A DNA stretch of 64,000 nt from Aeromicrobium sp. Root495 (lineage in GTDB: Bacteria > Actinomycetota > Actinomycetes > Propionibacteriales > Nocardioidaceae). Positions 36,475 through 45,393 of this stretch are shown piece after piece. Both the position numbers and the translations under genes were made by a program. The stretch spans positions 64,240-128,239 of the forward strand of contig NZ_LMFJ01000002.1 in assembly GCF_001426755.1 (NCBI RefSeq), in the 5' to 3' direction. Each line of letters starts with the position of its first letter. Positions within the stretch are counted from its first letter, which is position 1. Below the pieces are notes generated by a model that searched no databases, was not told where the DNA came from, and saw only the letters and a list, made by a program, of their open reading frames with translations.

Positions 36475-36923
36475 GACTTGGTCACCCCATAGAGGTCCGG
36501 GCGGATGATCCCAGCGCTACGTCGGAGTCGCCGCATGCCGAGCACCGCTTCGACCTCAGATGCGCTCGCTGCTCCTCGGAGTCGTCCTGGGCCGAAACGC
36601 CGAAGGGCCCAGACACCGACCCACGCACTCGCTGCGAGGAGCAGCGCCTGTCCAAGACCGAGACAGCCGTAGAGAACCGGCTCCGCCGCCACACAGTCCG
36701 GCGCCGGAACCAGCCCCGCGGACGCATTGCCCCGAACGATGTCCACCGTTGCCCGAAGCCAACGACCCTGACCGGTCGCGTGCCAACCTCCCCCTGACAC
36801 AAGATTGGCCACCGATCGAGAGACGTGGAGGGTCAGGAAGGCGACGAAGCTGTACGCGAAGAGGACGGCAGCAACTGGTTCCCAGGTCCAGGGGTACGGG
36901 TTGGTTCGGCGATCATGCTGCAT
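36471..36923 (-). CDS. Two-helix membrane protein, possible VirD4 anchor
   Basis: A 150-residue protein with two membrane segments (EPVAAVLFAYSFVAFLTL and VLYGCLGLGQALLLAASAWVGVW), a loop of about 60 residues, and a basic C-terminal tail (MRRLRRSAGI). Its stop overlaps the VirD4 start. The pair resembles a VirD4 whose membrane domain is encoded separately, which is an inference from order and topology. The ATG at 36923 has AGAGGA upstream. Confidence 0.7.
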   Translation of the reverse strand: MQHDRRTNPYPWTWEPVAAVLFAYSFVAFLTLHVSRSVANLVSGGGWHATGQGRWLRATVDIVRGNASAGLVPAPDCVAAEPVLYGCLGLGQALLLAASAWVGVWALRRFGPGRLRGAASASEVEAVLGMRRLRRSAGIIRPDLYGVTKS

Positions 36924-38031
36924 TGGTCGTCCTCTCTTCACCGGCAGTTGCCATGCAGGTCTCAGTGCCGCCCGCGCCGACAGCGTCGGCGATGGCTCTT
37001 GCCGCCGGTTCCCAGCGGTCGTAGGCCCGGGGAAAGGCCGAGACCTGGACGGACTGAGCCGCGTCGCCGAGTCGCATGGCCTTCCAGCCGTCGATGTCGA
37101 GAAGCCCTCGCGGGCTACCTCCATGCGGCCCGCGAGGGCCGCCGAAGAACGAGCGCGCGGCGTAGGCGGGGTTCCGCACTTGAGCCGGCGATCCCCACCC
37201 GGCTGATGGCCGCTGTTGGAACAGACCCAAGGAATCCCGATCGCCGTAGTCGAGGTTCCGGAGACCTGACTCCTGCAGGGACGTCATCAAGGCGATGACT
37301 ACGCCTCGGCTTCCTGCGCCGGCCGAACGTCCCACCTTCGCGATCTGGCGCGCGTTCTCGAGTTGCTCGCTGCGGACCGTGAACGGACGCCCACCAGGCC
37401 CCGGCGCCGTGATGCGCGTCGGCGCCGAAGACGCGACCGCCGAGCTTGCCCCGTTTGCGGCAGCCTTACCGCTGGCCTTGCCGTTGAGCTGGGCTCCGTG
37501 TGCTGCCATGAAGGGCACAGCATTGATGGGTGAACCCCGCCGGATCACCTCGAAGTGGAGGTGCGGGCCAGTGACGTACCCCGTCGCACCCATGGTCCCC
37601 AGGGGGGACCCGGCTCCGACCGTCTGGCCCTTCCTCACTCGGGCCGGCGCCGCCATGTGCGCGTACCTGGTGCGAATCTCGCTTCCGTGGTCGATCAGGA
37701 CCTGATTGCCGTAGGCGGTGTTGAATCCTCGCTCCACCACCGTGCCCGCCGCGGCGGCGACGATCTTCTTGTCACCGGAAGCAACGAGGTCGGTACCGGT
37801 GTGGAGCTTGCTGATGCGCAGTACCGGGTGAAATCTCATCCCGAACCCGCTCGATACCGTGTACGCCGAAACCAGCGGGGGTTGCCACCGTCCGCCGGCG
37901 GCGACGGACGTCTCACAAGCCGACGCAGCCGAGGACAGCGCCGCGGCACCGAGGATCGCCACCAACAGCATCGGCGCGATCGCAACCACTCCAAGACCGA
38001 CGATGATCCAGGCACTGGATGGGGTCTTCAC
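36913..38031 (-). CDS. Membrane-anchored M23 peptidase with lysozyme-like domain
   Basis: A 372-residue cell-wall hydrolase of the conjugation machinery. It has an N-terminal signal anchor (WIIVGLGVVAIAPMLLVAILGAAAL). The M23 endopeptidase domain has zinc ligands in KLHTGTD and GPHLHFE (about residues 55-175), followed by a Gly/Ala/Ser linker. The C-terminal domain contains IALMTSLQESGLRNL and SLGLFQQRPSAGWG, which resembles a lysozyme/transglycosylase fold with Glu as candidate acid. It would open peptidoglycan for the T4SS. GTG start; it begins 3 bp after the VirB4 gene. Confidence 0.85.
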   Translation of the reverse strand: MKTPSSAWIIVGLGVVAIAPMLLVAILGAAALSSAASACETSVAAGGRWQPPLVSAYTVSSGFGMRFHPVLRISKLHTGTDLVASGDKKIVAAAAGTVVERGFNTAYGNQVLIDHGSEIRTRYAHMAAPARVRKGQTVGAGSPLGTMGATGYVTGPHLHFEVIRRGSPINAVPFMAAHGAQLNGKASGKAAANGASSAVASSAPTRITAPGPGGRPFTVRSEQLENARQIAKVGRSAGAGSRGVVIALMTSLQESGLRNLDYGDRDSLGLFQQRPSAGWGSPAQVRNPAYAARSFFGGPRGPHGGSPRGLLDIDGWKAMRLGDAAQSVQVSAFPRAYDRWEPAARAIADAVGAGGTETCMATAGEERTTNAA

Positions 38032-38034
38032 GAG

Positions 38035-39534
38035 TCAGCCCATCGCGTCGTTCGTGTAGGTCAGGCGCTGCTCCGCAGGATGAATGACACCAGTGACCTT
38101 GAACTGCAGTCCACCCACTCGCCAGAGCGCCCGGCCGGGGGCCTGGATAGCCCAGTCGGTGACGAGATGTCGCGCCATCGGGCCAAGCTCGAGGAGGTCT
38201 TCCAGGTCGTTCGCGACGCCGGCCTCCTGTCCGTAGAGGATCTTCGTGTCCGCGAGGTGGAGCAGGTCCTTGGCGATGTTCTGCGCCTGGCTGCCACGGT
38301 CGCCCACCGACAAGAGGTCGGACGGCTTGTGGAGCACGAGGATGTGGATGTCACCGTGCGCTCGCGACAGCCTGAGCGACGCATCCACGCCCTGGACCGC
38401 CTGGGGTCCAAGGCGCATCTCTCGCCACGACTCGTCGTGCGGGATGATGCGCCGGTCTCCCGCCTCGGACACCTCCCGCATTGCACTGGCCCAGCTGTTC
38501 ACGCAGCTCAGCGCGATGCCGGTCGCCTCGTCTCCCAAGGGCAGGAGTCGAGAGAGGCTGAGTGACTGGATGGGAGCCGACCAGTCGACGTCGACGGTGG
38601 TGGAGTCGTCGAACAGGCCGGCCAAGGCACCGCTCACCAGCTGGCCCAATGCGTCGCGGAGAAGTCGCGTCTGGTCGAAGAAGTCTCGCCGCCCGTCGAA
38701 TCGGCATACCGCGATCAAGCCGTTCGGCGGTTCATCCAGAAGCCGCCAGAGCCTGGGGATCGTCGTCTCGCGAATCGTGGTGTCCCCGACTGCATAGCCC
38801 GTGAGCCGCTCGAGAGCCTGCTTCACGACCATCTCTTCTGTGGGCCCGAAGGGAACGCGCGCCTCCCCGATCTTCTGGCTGCTCACCAGACCCCGCATGA
38901 GGGTCAGCCACCGGCGAAAGATCACGGCCGCCCTGCCGACTGCCTCTTCGCGCGGCAACTGGTCCCAGCCGCGCCCGAGCGGACCGATCGATAACGGGTT
39001 GATACGAGCTGACAGCCCGGGTCCGACCGCGAAGGGCTCGACTCCATAGGCCCGGCAGAGACCCTCGTACTCGTCCTTGATGTCCCCTGGGATGAAGGCC
39101 TTGTAGCCGAAGTCCATCATCCGGTTGATGAAGCACTTCACCCCAGCACTCTTGCCTTGCCCCGGCTTCCCGATCACGACGATGTTCGGGTTAGTGACGG
39201 GGATGTCTGGATCCTTCACCCACGCGAACGGGTCCGCGTAGAAGGTTCCGCCTGAGTGCTGGTCCACCCCCATGGCGGCGCCGGTAGGCGGCAGACCTCG
39301 ACCAGGGATGAACGGCCAGAGCGCCGGAGCTTGATCGCTGGTCATGCGGTACTCCGCGACAGGCGCAGACGCCGGCGACCACCCACGCTCGAGCTTGAAC
39401 TCGCCCCGCGCGGAGGATCCATGGAAGAGCTTCGCCTCCGCCATGACGCGAGCCGGTTCCGGCCGGCCAGGAAGATCGTGCCCGAAGTCGTGAAGCAGCT
39501 CTGCGACGCCCCGACCGCCTCTGTTCCGCCTCAC
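38035..39534 (-). CDS. VirB4-like conjugation ATPase
   Basis: A 499-residue ATPase with Walker A VIGKPGQGKSAGVK (about residue 120), PGDIKDEYEGLCRAYG and a C-terminal HDESWREMRLGPQAVQGVDASLRLSRAHG block typical of VirB4/TraC-like proteins of actinobacterial ICEs. It would energise assembly of the conjugation channel. GTG start overlaps the SCO6880-like stop as GTGA. Confidence 0.88.
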   Translation of the reverse strand: MRRNRGGRGVAELLHDFGHDLPGRPEPARVMAEAKLFHGSSARGEFKLERGWSPASAPVAEYRMTSDQAPALWPFIPGRGLPPTGAAMGVDQHSGGTFYADPFAWVKDPDIPVTNPNIVVIGKPGQGKSAGVKCFINRMMDFGYKAFIPGDIKDEYEGLCRAYGVEPFAVGPGLSARINPLSIGPLGRGWDQLPREEAVGRAAVIFRRWLTLMRGLVSSQKIGEARVPFGPTEEMVVKQALERLTGYAVGDTTIRETTIPRLWRLLDEPPNGLIAVCRFDGRRDFFDQTRLLRDALGQLVSGALAGLFDDSTTVDVDWSAPIQSLSLSRLLPLGDEATGIALSCVNSWASAMREVSEAGDRRIIPHDESWREMRLGPQAVQGVDASLRLSRAHGDIHILVLHKPSDLLSVGDRGSQAQNIAKDLLHLADTKILYGQEAGVANDLEDLLELGPMARHLVTDWAIQAPGRALWRVGGLQFKVTGVIHPAEQRLTYTNDAMG

Positions 39535-41036
39535 GCCCTAGGCCCCTTCAGGTCGATGCCCAGAGGGATGGTCGAGACAGCGAAACCCGCATCGTGCGAG
39601 ACATCGAGGCGAAGCGGGTTGAACCCGGCTCGGCGGATGGACGCGTCGAGCCCTTGCGCGTGATGGGCGACGCGCTTCGTCTTGGGGACCGTCACCGAGC
39701 AGACTGCATAGGGGGTGATGAGGGAGTCGCCCCGCGCCAGCTTCTCGTCGAGGCCGTGAGCCTTGGCCGCACTGATGCGTTCACGCGCCCGCGGGTTGAT
39801 CTTGAGCTGGGCACGCAGACCCTCTGCCAACGTGGCTCCTGAGGCGGCTCGGCTCGCCTGCCGATCGGCGGTCTGCCGATCCATGATCGGGAAGACGACG
39901 GCGAAGCTTCGACGCTCACCGTCGACGCTCGGCATGAGCACTGGAGCCAGCGCTCCCATCAACGCACCCTTGTCCGGAAGCCGAATCGTTGCCGAGACAG
40001 AGTTCCAGGCGTCGTGGCTGTAGTGCCGCACCGCCACATCAGCACCCGACGGGCCTGCGACCGCCCAGTCCAATCCGGCGTTCACCTGCACATCGACGCC
40101 TTGGTGCTGCAGAGCGTCGATGATCGATGCTCTGTCACCGGGCGCGAAGCCACTTCGGACGGCCAGGAAAAGCTCCGGCGAGGTCAGCCAAGCCATGTTC
40201 GCGATCCCCATCCCGGAGCGCAGATGAGACTCCACCTCTGACATCAGGCCGTAGAGGATCGCCGCCCGACCGTCGAAGCCGCCGCCCGCCTCCTTCGCGC
40301 TCTTGGCGAGCCTCCGCTCCGGGACCGTAAAGGTGATGAACTGCTCAGTTCTCACTGATGCCGTGGCAAGTGCTTCAAGCAGGTCGTCGTTCACTCGACG
40401 CGAGAGGCTTGGCCCGCCGTCGATCCGATGGTTGTTCATCCACTGACGCCGCTCAGCGCCGTCGTCAGGGACGGTTCTAACCATGAGCGACACCGCAGAG
40501 ATCAGCTGCGTCTGCTCGCAAGCATCGAGGAAGCCGGACAGCGCTCTTCCGAGCTGGTCGCGTTTCGCCGGTTCAGCCATCCCGATTCCTGGGTGCACGA
40601 CGCTCGCCGTCACGGACCAGGTCTTGGCGGAGTGGTTCTGGATGATCGCGATACGTGCCTGTGCTGGACCGAGAGGTGGACCGTCGTGAACGGCGACCGA
40701 CGCCAGGACACCCGGAAGGTCGGTCTGGCCGGCAGGTTTGCCGAGATCACCTCGCGCGGCCCTCGATCGGAAGGTTGATCGGCCTAGAAGCCCGGCGACG
40801 GCGAACGAAGTCATCGCAGCGATCCACCCAAAGGCCGACCGTCCGCGGACCGGCAGAACCATCAACGCACTCGCGGCCAGCCACAGTCCGAGAAGGACGG
40901 CAGCGCCGAGCCAGGCCTGCCGGTTGACTGCCACGAACACCGGCAGCAGTGCCACGCAGATCACCGCCAGCTTGCCGCCGCCGATGCCGAAGAACATCCC
41001 GGCCTTGGCCTTGGCGTAGTCGTCGTAGAGGGTCAT
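39531..41036 (-). CDS. SCO6880-family conjugation protein (PrgI-like N terminus)
   Basis: A 501-residue protein with two N-terminal membrane segments (KLAVICVALLPVFVAV and AAVLLGLWLAASALMVL), as in PrgI/SCO6880 proteins. A long cytoplasmic part with IAIIQNHSAKTWSVTASV and EQFITFTVPERRLAKSAK follows. The family always accompanies VirB4 in actinobacterial conjugative elements and probably joins it to the inner-membrane channel. A GGAG precedes the ATG. Confidence 0.88.
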   Translation of the reverse strand: MTLYDDYAKAKAGMFFGIGGGKLAVICVALLPVFVAVNRQAWLGAAVLLGLWLAASALMVLPVRGRSAFGWIAAMTSFAVAGLLGRSTFRSRAARGDLGKPAGQTDLPGVLASVAVHDGPPLGPAQARIAIIQNHSAKTWSVTASVVHPGIGMAEPAKRDQLGRALSGFLDACEQTQLISAVSLMVRTVPDDGAERRQWMNNHRIDGGPSLSRRVNDDLLEALATASVRTEQFITFTVPERRLAKSAKEAGGGFDGRAAILYGLMSEVESHLRSGMGIANMAWLTSPELFLAVRSGFAPGDRASIIDALQHQGVDVQVNAGLDWAVAGPSGADVAVRHYSHDAWNSVSATIRLPDKGALMGALAPVLMPSVDGERRSFAVVFPIMDRQTADRQASRAASGATLAEGLRAQLKINPRARERISAAKAHGLDEKLARGDSLITPYAVCSVTVPKTKRVAHHAQGLDASIRRAGFNPLRLDVSHDAGFAVSTIPLGIDLKGPRA

Positions 41037-41053
41037 CAGGGCTCCAGAGTTGG

Positions 41054-42394
41054 TCAGACGACGGGTGGAATCTCACCAGCTGCACCGAGGCCGCTGGCTC
41101 CTCCGCCGGTAGTGGTGGGCGGTGCGGTTGGCAGAGGCGAATGCTTGGAGGGCTGCCCGCCGTCGGAGCCACCGCCCTGTTGGTCAGGAATGACATGAGG
41201 CTGTCCTCGATGGACGTCGGGGTAATAGCTCGCGTCCCCGACCCCGGCCTGATTCATGCCATCGACGCTGGTCGCCGCTAACTGACCACCAACCCCGTTG
41301 ACTGCACTCATTCCTGCTCCGATGGCAGCGCCCACGCCGCCGCCTACCGACGACAGCGCCGAGGCGAATCGACCAGTCACGGCGTCGTCTGTCTGAGCCT
41401 CGCCCTGCGACTGCCCCGATGACGTCTGGGTCGAAGCGGCACTCGAGCCCGACTCCGACTGGCCGCCACCCATCAGCCCAGACACCCCGCCCGCGGCGGC
41501 AAGCCCGGCGCGGGCGCTGGCCCCCGACGTCGTGCCGGGGTCCACGAAGGCGAGCAACCTGAAGAGCGCCAGGGGTGCAGCGACCGAGGTGAAGATGATG
41601 ACGACGCTGGTGATGGCGAGCCCCACTGCTGCTGCAGTCGTCCCCGCCTTTCCCTGACTGACGGCAGTCGCGAGCCTCGTCCCGATGCCGAGCACAAGAA
41701 CGGTGAGCACGGGCGTGAGCGCCGCCGCGTGGAACCACCGGACTGTCTTCCAGAACCAGCTTCGGCCGATGTCTGACGCAAGCCCAGCTGCGGCGATCGG
41801 CCCGACCGCCACGAGCACGACCACGGCCACATTGCGACCGATGGCGATGACGAAGTGGCCGATCGCGGCGATCCAGAGGAACAGCCCGAGGAACCCCAGC
41901 ACCGTCGCCAAGGCGATCTCCACACCGCTCTTGCCAACGCTGATCCCAGCCATCGGCTGCCACGCCGCCCAGGAGTCCACGCCGAGCAGTCCGGTCAGGA
42001 GAGCGTGGGTCAGTCCGCCACACGCTGCGAGCACTCCGGCCGCATAGGCGATGCCTGCCGTCCAGATGAGCCCGAACTGGAAGAGCCCAATCACGACCCT
42101 TGCAAGGTCCTCCGCACGCCGTCGCCACAATGCCGTGGCGAGCTGCACCATCGTCATGAACATGAGGAGCGCGCCACCGATCCAGAACGTGGTTCGGTAG
42201 ACATCCCCAGCTGGACCATTCGCACGGATGTCAGGCGTGAGCAGATCGTCCATGGCTCCGAGGGACCACTTGAGCACCCAGACGCCCGCGGACCACAGGG
42301 CCATCATGATTCCGGTCCAGCCCTCTGCAGCCGCCTTGCCGGCGGCTTCCCCCACGATGCCGAACGGGTTGAACTTGTCGAGCCAGTCAGTCAT
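41054..42394 (-). CDS. TrbL/VirB6-like polytopic membrane protein
   Basis: A 446-residue protein with about six membrane segments between residues 60 and 300 (for example TTFWIGGALLMFMTMVQLA, VLGFLGLFLWIAAIGHFVIAI and TAAAVGLAITSVVIIFTSVAA). A low-complexity Gly/Ser/Gln/Ala tail without membrane segments follows. The topology is that of TrbL/VirB6 channel proteins. The ATG at 42394 overlaps the previous stop by 8 bases. Confidence 0.85.
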   Translation of the reverse strand: MTDWLDKFNPFGIVGEAAGKAAAEGWTGIMMALWSAGVWVLKWSLGAMDDLLTPDIRANGPAGDVYRTTFWIGGALLMFMTMVQLATALWRRRAEDLARVVIGLFQFGLIWTAGIAYAAGVLAACGGLTHALLTGLLGVDSWAAWQPMAGISVGKSGVEIALATVLGFLGLFLWIAAIGHFVIAIGRNVAVVVLVAVGPIAAAGLASDIGRSWFWKTVRWFHAAALTPVLTVLVLGIGTRLATAVSQGKAGTTAAAVGLAITSVVIIFTSVAAPLALFRLLAFVDPGTTSGASARAGLAAAGGVSGLMGGGQSESGSSAASTQTSSGQSQGEAQTDDAVTGRFASALSSVGGGVGAAIGAGMSAVNGVGGQLAATSVDGMNQAGVGDASYYPDVHRGQPHVIPDQQGGGSDGGQPSKHSPLPTAPPTTTGGGASGLGAAGEIPPVV

Positions 42395-43199
42395 GGGCTG
42401 CCCCGATCTCGACGTACTTCTTCCAGCCCGCTCTGATGCTTCGATCAGAACGCGGCCAGGTGGATGGCGCCGGCGCAGGTGGGGTGCCTTCAGCAATCAC
42501 CCAGCGATGGCCCACCCACTGCATGCGCTCGCAGTGCCCATATCCGAAACGCACCTCTTTAAGCACCGAGACGCGGACATCGAGCTGGATGCAGGCAATG
42601 ACCCAATCGGGCCCGTCGGTCGCCTTGATCTGAGCCCCGACCGGGACAGCGCTCAGAGAGGCCTCGCCGTCGCCCTCCACCGTCCCGGCGCCCTCGTGGA
42701 AGTCGCGGATGGCCCGGGCGATCTCCCAGGTGCCGAATCTTGCGCCCGGCACCGACCATGCTTCGAACACCTCGCGGGCTTGATCCAGCGACAACGAGTT
42801 GAGTGCAGCGAGCTCGATCGACGCAAGCTGGCCTACTGCGCCGCTCGGGGTATGGGGATACCCCGACGGCAGGGCACCGATGCGACGAGTCGACTGTGGA
42901 ACCATCAGGCGCTTCTCCTTCTTCAGTGAAGGTGCGGCCGGCAGCAGGTCGTCCCGGTTCGACGGCAGCATGGGCCGAGCGGCTTGGGCGTCGCGATAGG
43001 CCTTGCCGCGGACGCCATGGTCGCTCACCGGGAAGTCCGCCGGATCGACGTGGCTTGTAGCGCCGTCGTGCGCGCCCATCGCATGGACGATCGCGAGCAC
43101 AAGCCCTGCAGCCGCTACGGCCACAAGCAGGACCAGGCCGATCAGCGTGCAGATCAGTCGCTGCCGAGACCACGCCCTGTCGGTTACTGGCGCACTCAT
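42387..43199 (-). CDS. Single-pass membrane protein of the T4SS, VirB8-like topology
   Basis: A 270-residue protein with one N-terminal membrane segment (LICTLIGLVLLVAVAAAGLVLAI) and a long extracytoplasmic domain. That domain ends in WVIACIQLDVRVS, YGHCERMQWVGHRWVIA and APSTWPRSDRSIRAGWK. The position between the pilin-like and TrbL-like genes and the topology suggest a VirB8 or TcpC type component; the fold is not proven. ATGA overlap with the preceding gene. Confidence 0.75.
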   Translation of the reverse strand: MSAPVTDRAWSRQRLICTLIGLVLLVAVAAAGLVLAIVHAMGAHDGATSHVDPADFPVSDHGVRGKAYRDAQAARPMLPSNRDDLLPAAPSLKKEKRLMVPQSTRRIGALPSGYPHTPSGAVGQLASIELAALNSLSLDQAREVFEAWSVPGARFGTWEIARAIRDFHEGAGTVEGDGEASLSAVPVGAQIKATDGPDWVIACIQLDVRVSVLKEVRFGYGHCERMQWVGHRWVIAEGTPPAPAPSTWPRSDRSIRAGWKKYVEIGAAHD

Positions 43200-43489
43200 G
43201 ACGTCACGCAGCCGCTGCCGAGCATCTCCTTGATGATTCCCGGAGCGACGAGTAGACCGATCGCCGCGAGGAACGCAACGACGAGCCCACCCACTCCCAT
43301 CTTGGTGACGTGCGGAGAGTTCATGATCTTGCCAGCCAGGATCGAACCGATCGAGATGATGATGGCGAAGAGGAACATCCCGATCACGAACCAGAGCGCG
43401 TTTCCCGTCAGCTGGTCCGTGTACTTCTGCGCGCTGCCAGGTGCGTGCGGGCAGACGCGAGCAGCAACCGTTCTCGAGATGGCAATCAT
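43196..43489 (-). CDS. VirB2/TrbC-like small membrane protein
   Basis: A 97-residue protein with two membrane segments (ALWFVIGMFLFAIIISIGSILA and GVGGLVVAFLAAIGLLVAPGIIK) joined by a short basic loop and a Cys near the C terminus. Size and hairpin topology fit VirB2/TrbC-type pilins of conjugation systems. A GGGAG precedes the ATG. ATGA overlaps on both sides. Confidence 0.75.
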   Translation of the reverse strand: MIAISRTVAARVCPHAPGSAQKYTDQLTGNALWFVIGMFLFAIIISIGSILAGKIMNSPHVTKMGVGGLVVAFLAAIGLLVAPGIIKEMLGSGCVTS

Positions 43490-44274
43490 GCGAGCTCCCT
43501 GGGTTCTTGGGGCCCAGCAACCCGGGCCAGCACTGACCGTGCTCCCCTCAGCAGGGCGGCGGGCAGCGGATCTGTGGTCACGCCCGTGGCAGCGAGCTCG
43601 CTGTCCAGCGGAACGGTGAACAGCCGGCCAGAGTCCCGCAGGTGCTGGATTGCTGAGGTCGAGGAGGCAACCTTCAGCGGCCAGCCCCACCGCCGCTGAC
43701 TGGAGCCGACTACGACTGCTGCCTCGATCTGGGAGTCGTGTAGATCAGCCAGGCTCGAGTCGAGCGCACGAAGACCTGGGCCCGAGGCCGTCGCCACCAG
43801 AACGGTCGGCATCGAGCCCACCTGGCGAGACAGCCAGTGCTCATCCCGCACCAGGGCGGAGGTCTCCCAGCCAACGTCAAGGATCGTCAGCTGACCGTCG
43901 CTCGATGGCGGTGGCCCGACCTCGTTCGGCAACCGAGGACTCGACGCCAGCCGGTCAATAAGGACGGCGCCGCGACGCGATCGTCGCCAGCTCTCGTCGA
44001 TAGCGCCGAGCTCGGCTGTCGAGGCAGAGGCAAGACTCGACCGATGCGACGGCCCGGCCTCCACGAGGTGGACCGGGCGCTCCGCACTCTCAGCTAAGGC
44101 AAGAGCCACGACACTTGCTCCAGAGCGCGGCAAGACGCCGACGACCGCGAGAGCCTCGCCGGGTGGCCGCCATTCGGATGCGGCCTCCTGCCGAAGCATC
44201 GAGTCCCCTCGGAACCTGCCCGACTCCAGCGCGCCTACCGCTCGCCGCAGCTCCTCGACCGAGTAAGTGGTCAT
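43486..44274 (-). CDS. ParA/MinD-like protein with degenerate P-loop
   Basis: A 262-residue protein. AVVGVLPRSGASVVALALAES occupies the place of a deviant Walker A, but the conserved Lys residues are missing. Later strands (QLTILDVGW, PTVLVATASGPGLRALDS) resemble a SIMIBI fold. It probably acts as a partner or regulator in T4SS assembly and not as an active ATPase. It is second in the operon, overlapping the HTH gene by 4 bases. Confidence 0.7.
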   Translation of the reverse strand: MTTYSVEELRRAVGALESGRFRGDSMLRQEAASEWRPPGEALAVVGVLPRSGASVVALALAESAERPVHLVEAGPSHRSSLASASTAELGAIDESWRRSRRGAVLIDRLASSPRLPNEVGPPPSSDGQLTILDVGWETSALVRDEHWLSRQVGSMPTVLVATASGPGLRALDSSLADLHDSQIEAAVVVGSSQRRWGWPLKVASSTSAIQHLRDSGRLFTVPLDSELAATGVTTDPLPAALLRGARSVLARVAGPQEPRELA

Positions 44275-45071
44275 GCGCTCGCCGCATCGCGGAGTTCATC
44301 GATGATGCGTCCCGCGCGGCGGCTCACCGTCCGGGCGGAGACGTTCTGCGATCTGGCAACTTGGTCGAGCGCATAGGTCCCGCAAAGCCCGCCGCGTGAG
44401 CGGCCAGACCGGATCGTGCGACGACCGCTGGACGATTCGGCCGTGGAGGCGACGGCGAGATCCAGCAGCAGCTGGCAATCCTCGCTAGTCGCGTTTCCGC
44501 TCTCGATTCCGTGCCTGAAGACCTCGAGCAGGTCGACCTCTGGTGAGCGGTCCCCTGCGTCCGCGGCCACGTGCCAGGCCTGCGCGTCCGGCGCCAAGAC
44601 AAGGGACTGGTGCCATGTCCGGTCAGACCTCTCCGATCCACGTCCGATCCCGAGCTCGGCCTGGACCGACCGACGCGTCTCACGAAGGACTGCCCCCGCC
44701 ACGGTTCGTTTGTTCGACCAGTCGAACGTCCGAGCGGCTAGCCACAGATGAACTGCGACGAGATCGTCGACCTCCGGGCCAAGGTCCGACATGGACCGGG
44801 CGATGTTCGTCGCCCCCGGCAGGAGGAGCCAGCACAACGCACTGGTCGCCGCCGGGTCGTCGTGTCCGTCGGGAGACCCCGTCTTGACAAGTGCCCGAAG
44901 CACGGTGTCGACCCGCGGGTCGGGCCTCCGAGTCCAAGCTGGAAGTTTGCTCGGATCGTCCACGACCGATAGCCCAGGTTCAGCTGCGACCCATGTCGAC
45001 CACCTGCGTCGAACCTCGCGAAGGGTCTCGGTCTCAAGTGATCCGACGTCGAGTCGATCTGCGATACGCAT
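44271..45071 (-). CDS. HTH protein, first gene of the conjugation operon
   Basis: A 266-residue protein. The central part has a Trp-rich helical segment (LVAVHLWLAARTFDWSNKRTVAGAVLRETRRSV) and the C-terminal 45 residues form a sigma-70 region 4-like helix-turn-helix (GTYALDQVARSQNVSARTVSRRAGRII). As first gene behind a palindrome it may control the transfer operon or act in replication of the element. AGGAG precedes the ATG by 8 bases. Confidence 0.75.
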   Translation of the reverse strand: MRIADRLDVGSLETETLREVRRRWSTWVAAEPGLSVVDDPSKLPAWTRRPDPRVDTVLRALVKTGSPDGHDDPAATSALCWLLLPGATNIARSMSDLGPEVDDLVAVHLWLAARTFDWSNKRTVAGAVLRETRRSVQAELGIGRGSERSDRTWHQSLVLAPDAQAWHVAADAGDRSPEVDLLEVFRHGIESGNATSEDCQLLLDLAVASTAESSSGRRTIRSGRSRGGLCGTYALDQVARSQNVSARTVSRRAGRIIDELRDAASA

Positions 45072-45081
45072 AGTTATTCTC

Positions 45082-45166
45082 CTGTCTGCGATTGATCACA
45101 GACAGAGGTTCGATCCTCGGGATGTTCGTCCACCTACCCCGCTACGCGCGGTGCCGAGGGGTAGGT
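45082..45166. promoter_or_regulatory. Two inverted repeats upstream of the conjugation operon
   Basis: A 7-bp repeat CTGTCTG/CAGACAG with 10 bases between (45082-45105) lies 11 bp before the HTH gene start. A perfect 9-bp repeat ACCTACCCC/GGGGTAGGT lies at 45132-45166. They are probable operator sites for the transfer operon. The remaining sequence to 45347 has no gene. Confidence 0.5.
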
Positions 45167-45347
45167 CAGTCGCCACGCGCGGAAACACTTACCAACCCGT
45201 GAAGTTGTGCGATCGACGCTCACTGCCGGCCAGGTGCACCGAAAGTCTGGCCACGAGCTCGTCGGTGACCCGGTCCCGCTGCGCTCGAGGTCGCGCTCGC
45301 CACGGTCGGCACGGAGCCGACCACGTAGACCCGATACCGGTGGGACC

Positions 45348-45380
45348 ACGCCCCACTCTCCTCCGGGAGGGTGGGGGCGT
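45348..45380 (-). terminator. Long GC-rich hairpin downstream of the 96-residue membrane protein gene
   Basis: Arms of about 15 bases (ACGCCCCACTCTCC against GGAGGGTGGGGGCGT, one wobble pair and one bulge) begin 13 bp after the stop of the gene at 45394-45684. No T run follows on the minus strand, so termination would be by hairpin strength. Confidence 0.55.
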
Positions 45381-45393
45381 TCTGCCGTTGGGG

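Noticed and set aside
45082..45120. tRNA-like T arm (GGTTCGATCC) near an inverted repeat
   Set aside because: No acceptor stem, D arm or anticodon arm can be built around it; the inverted repeat is better explained as an operator.
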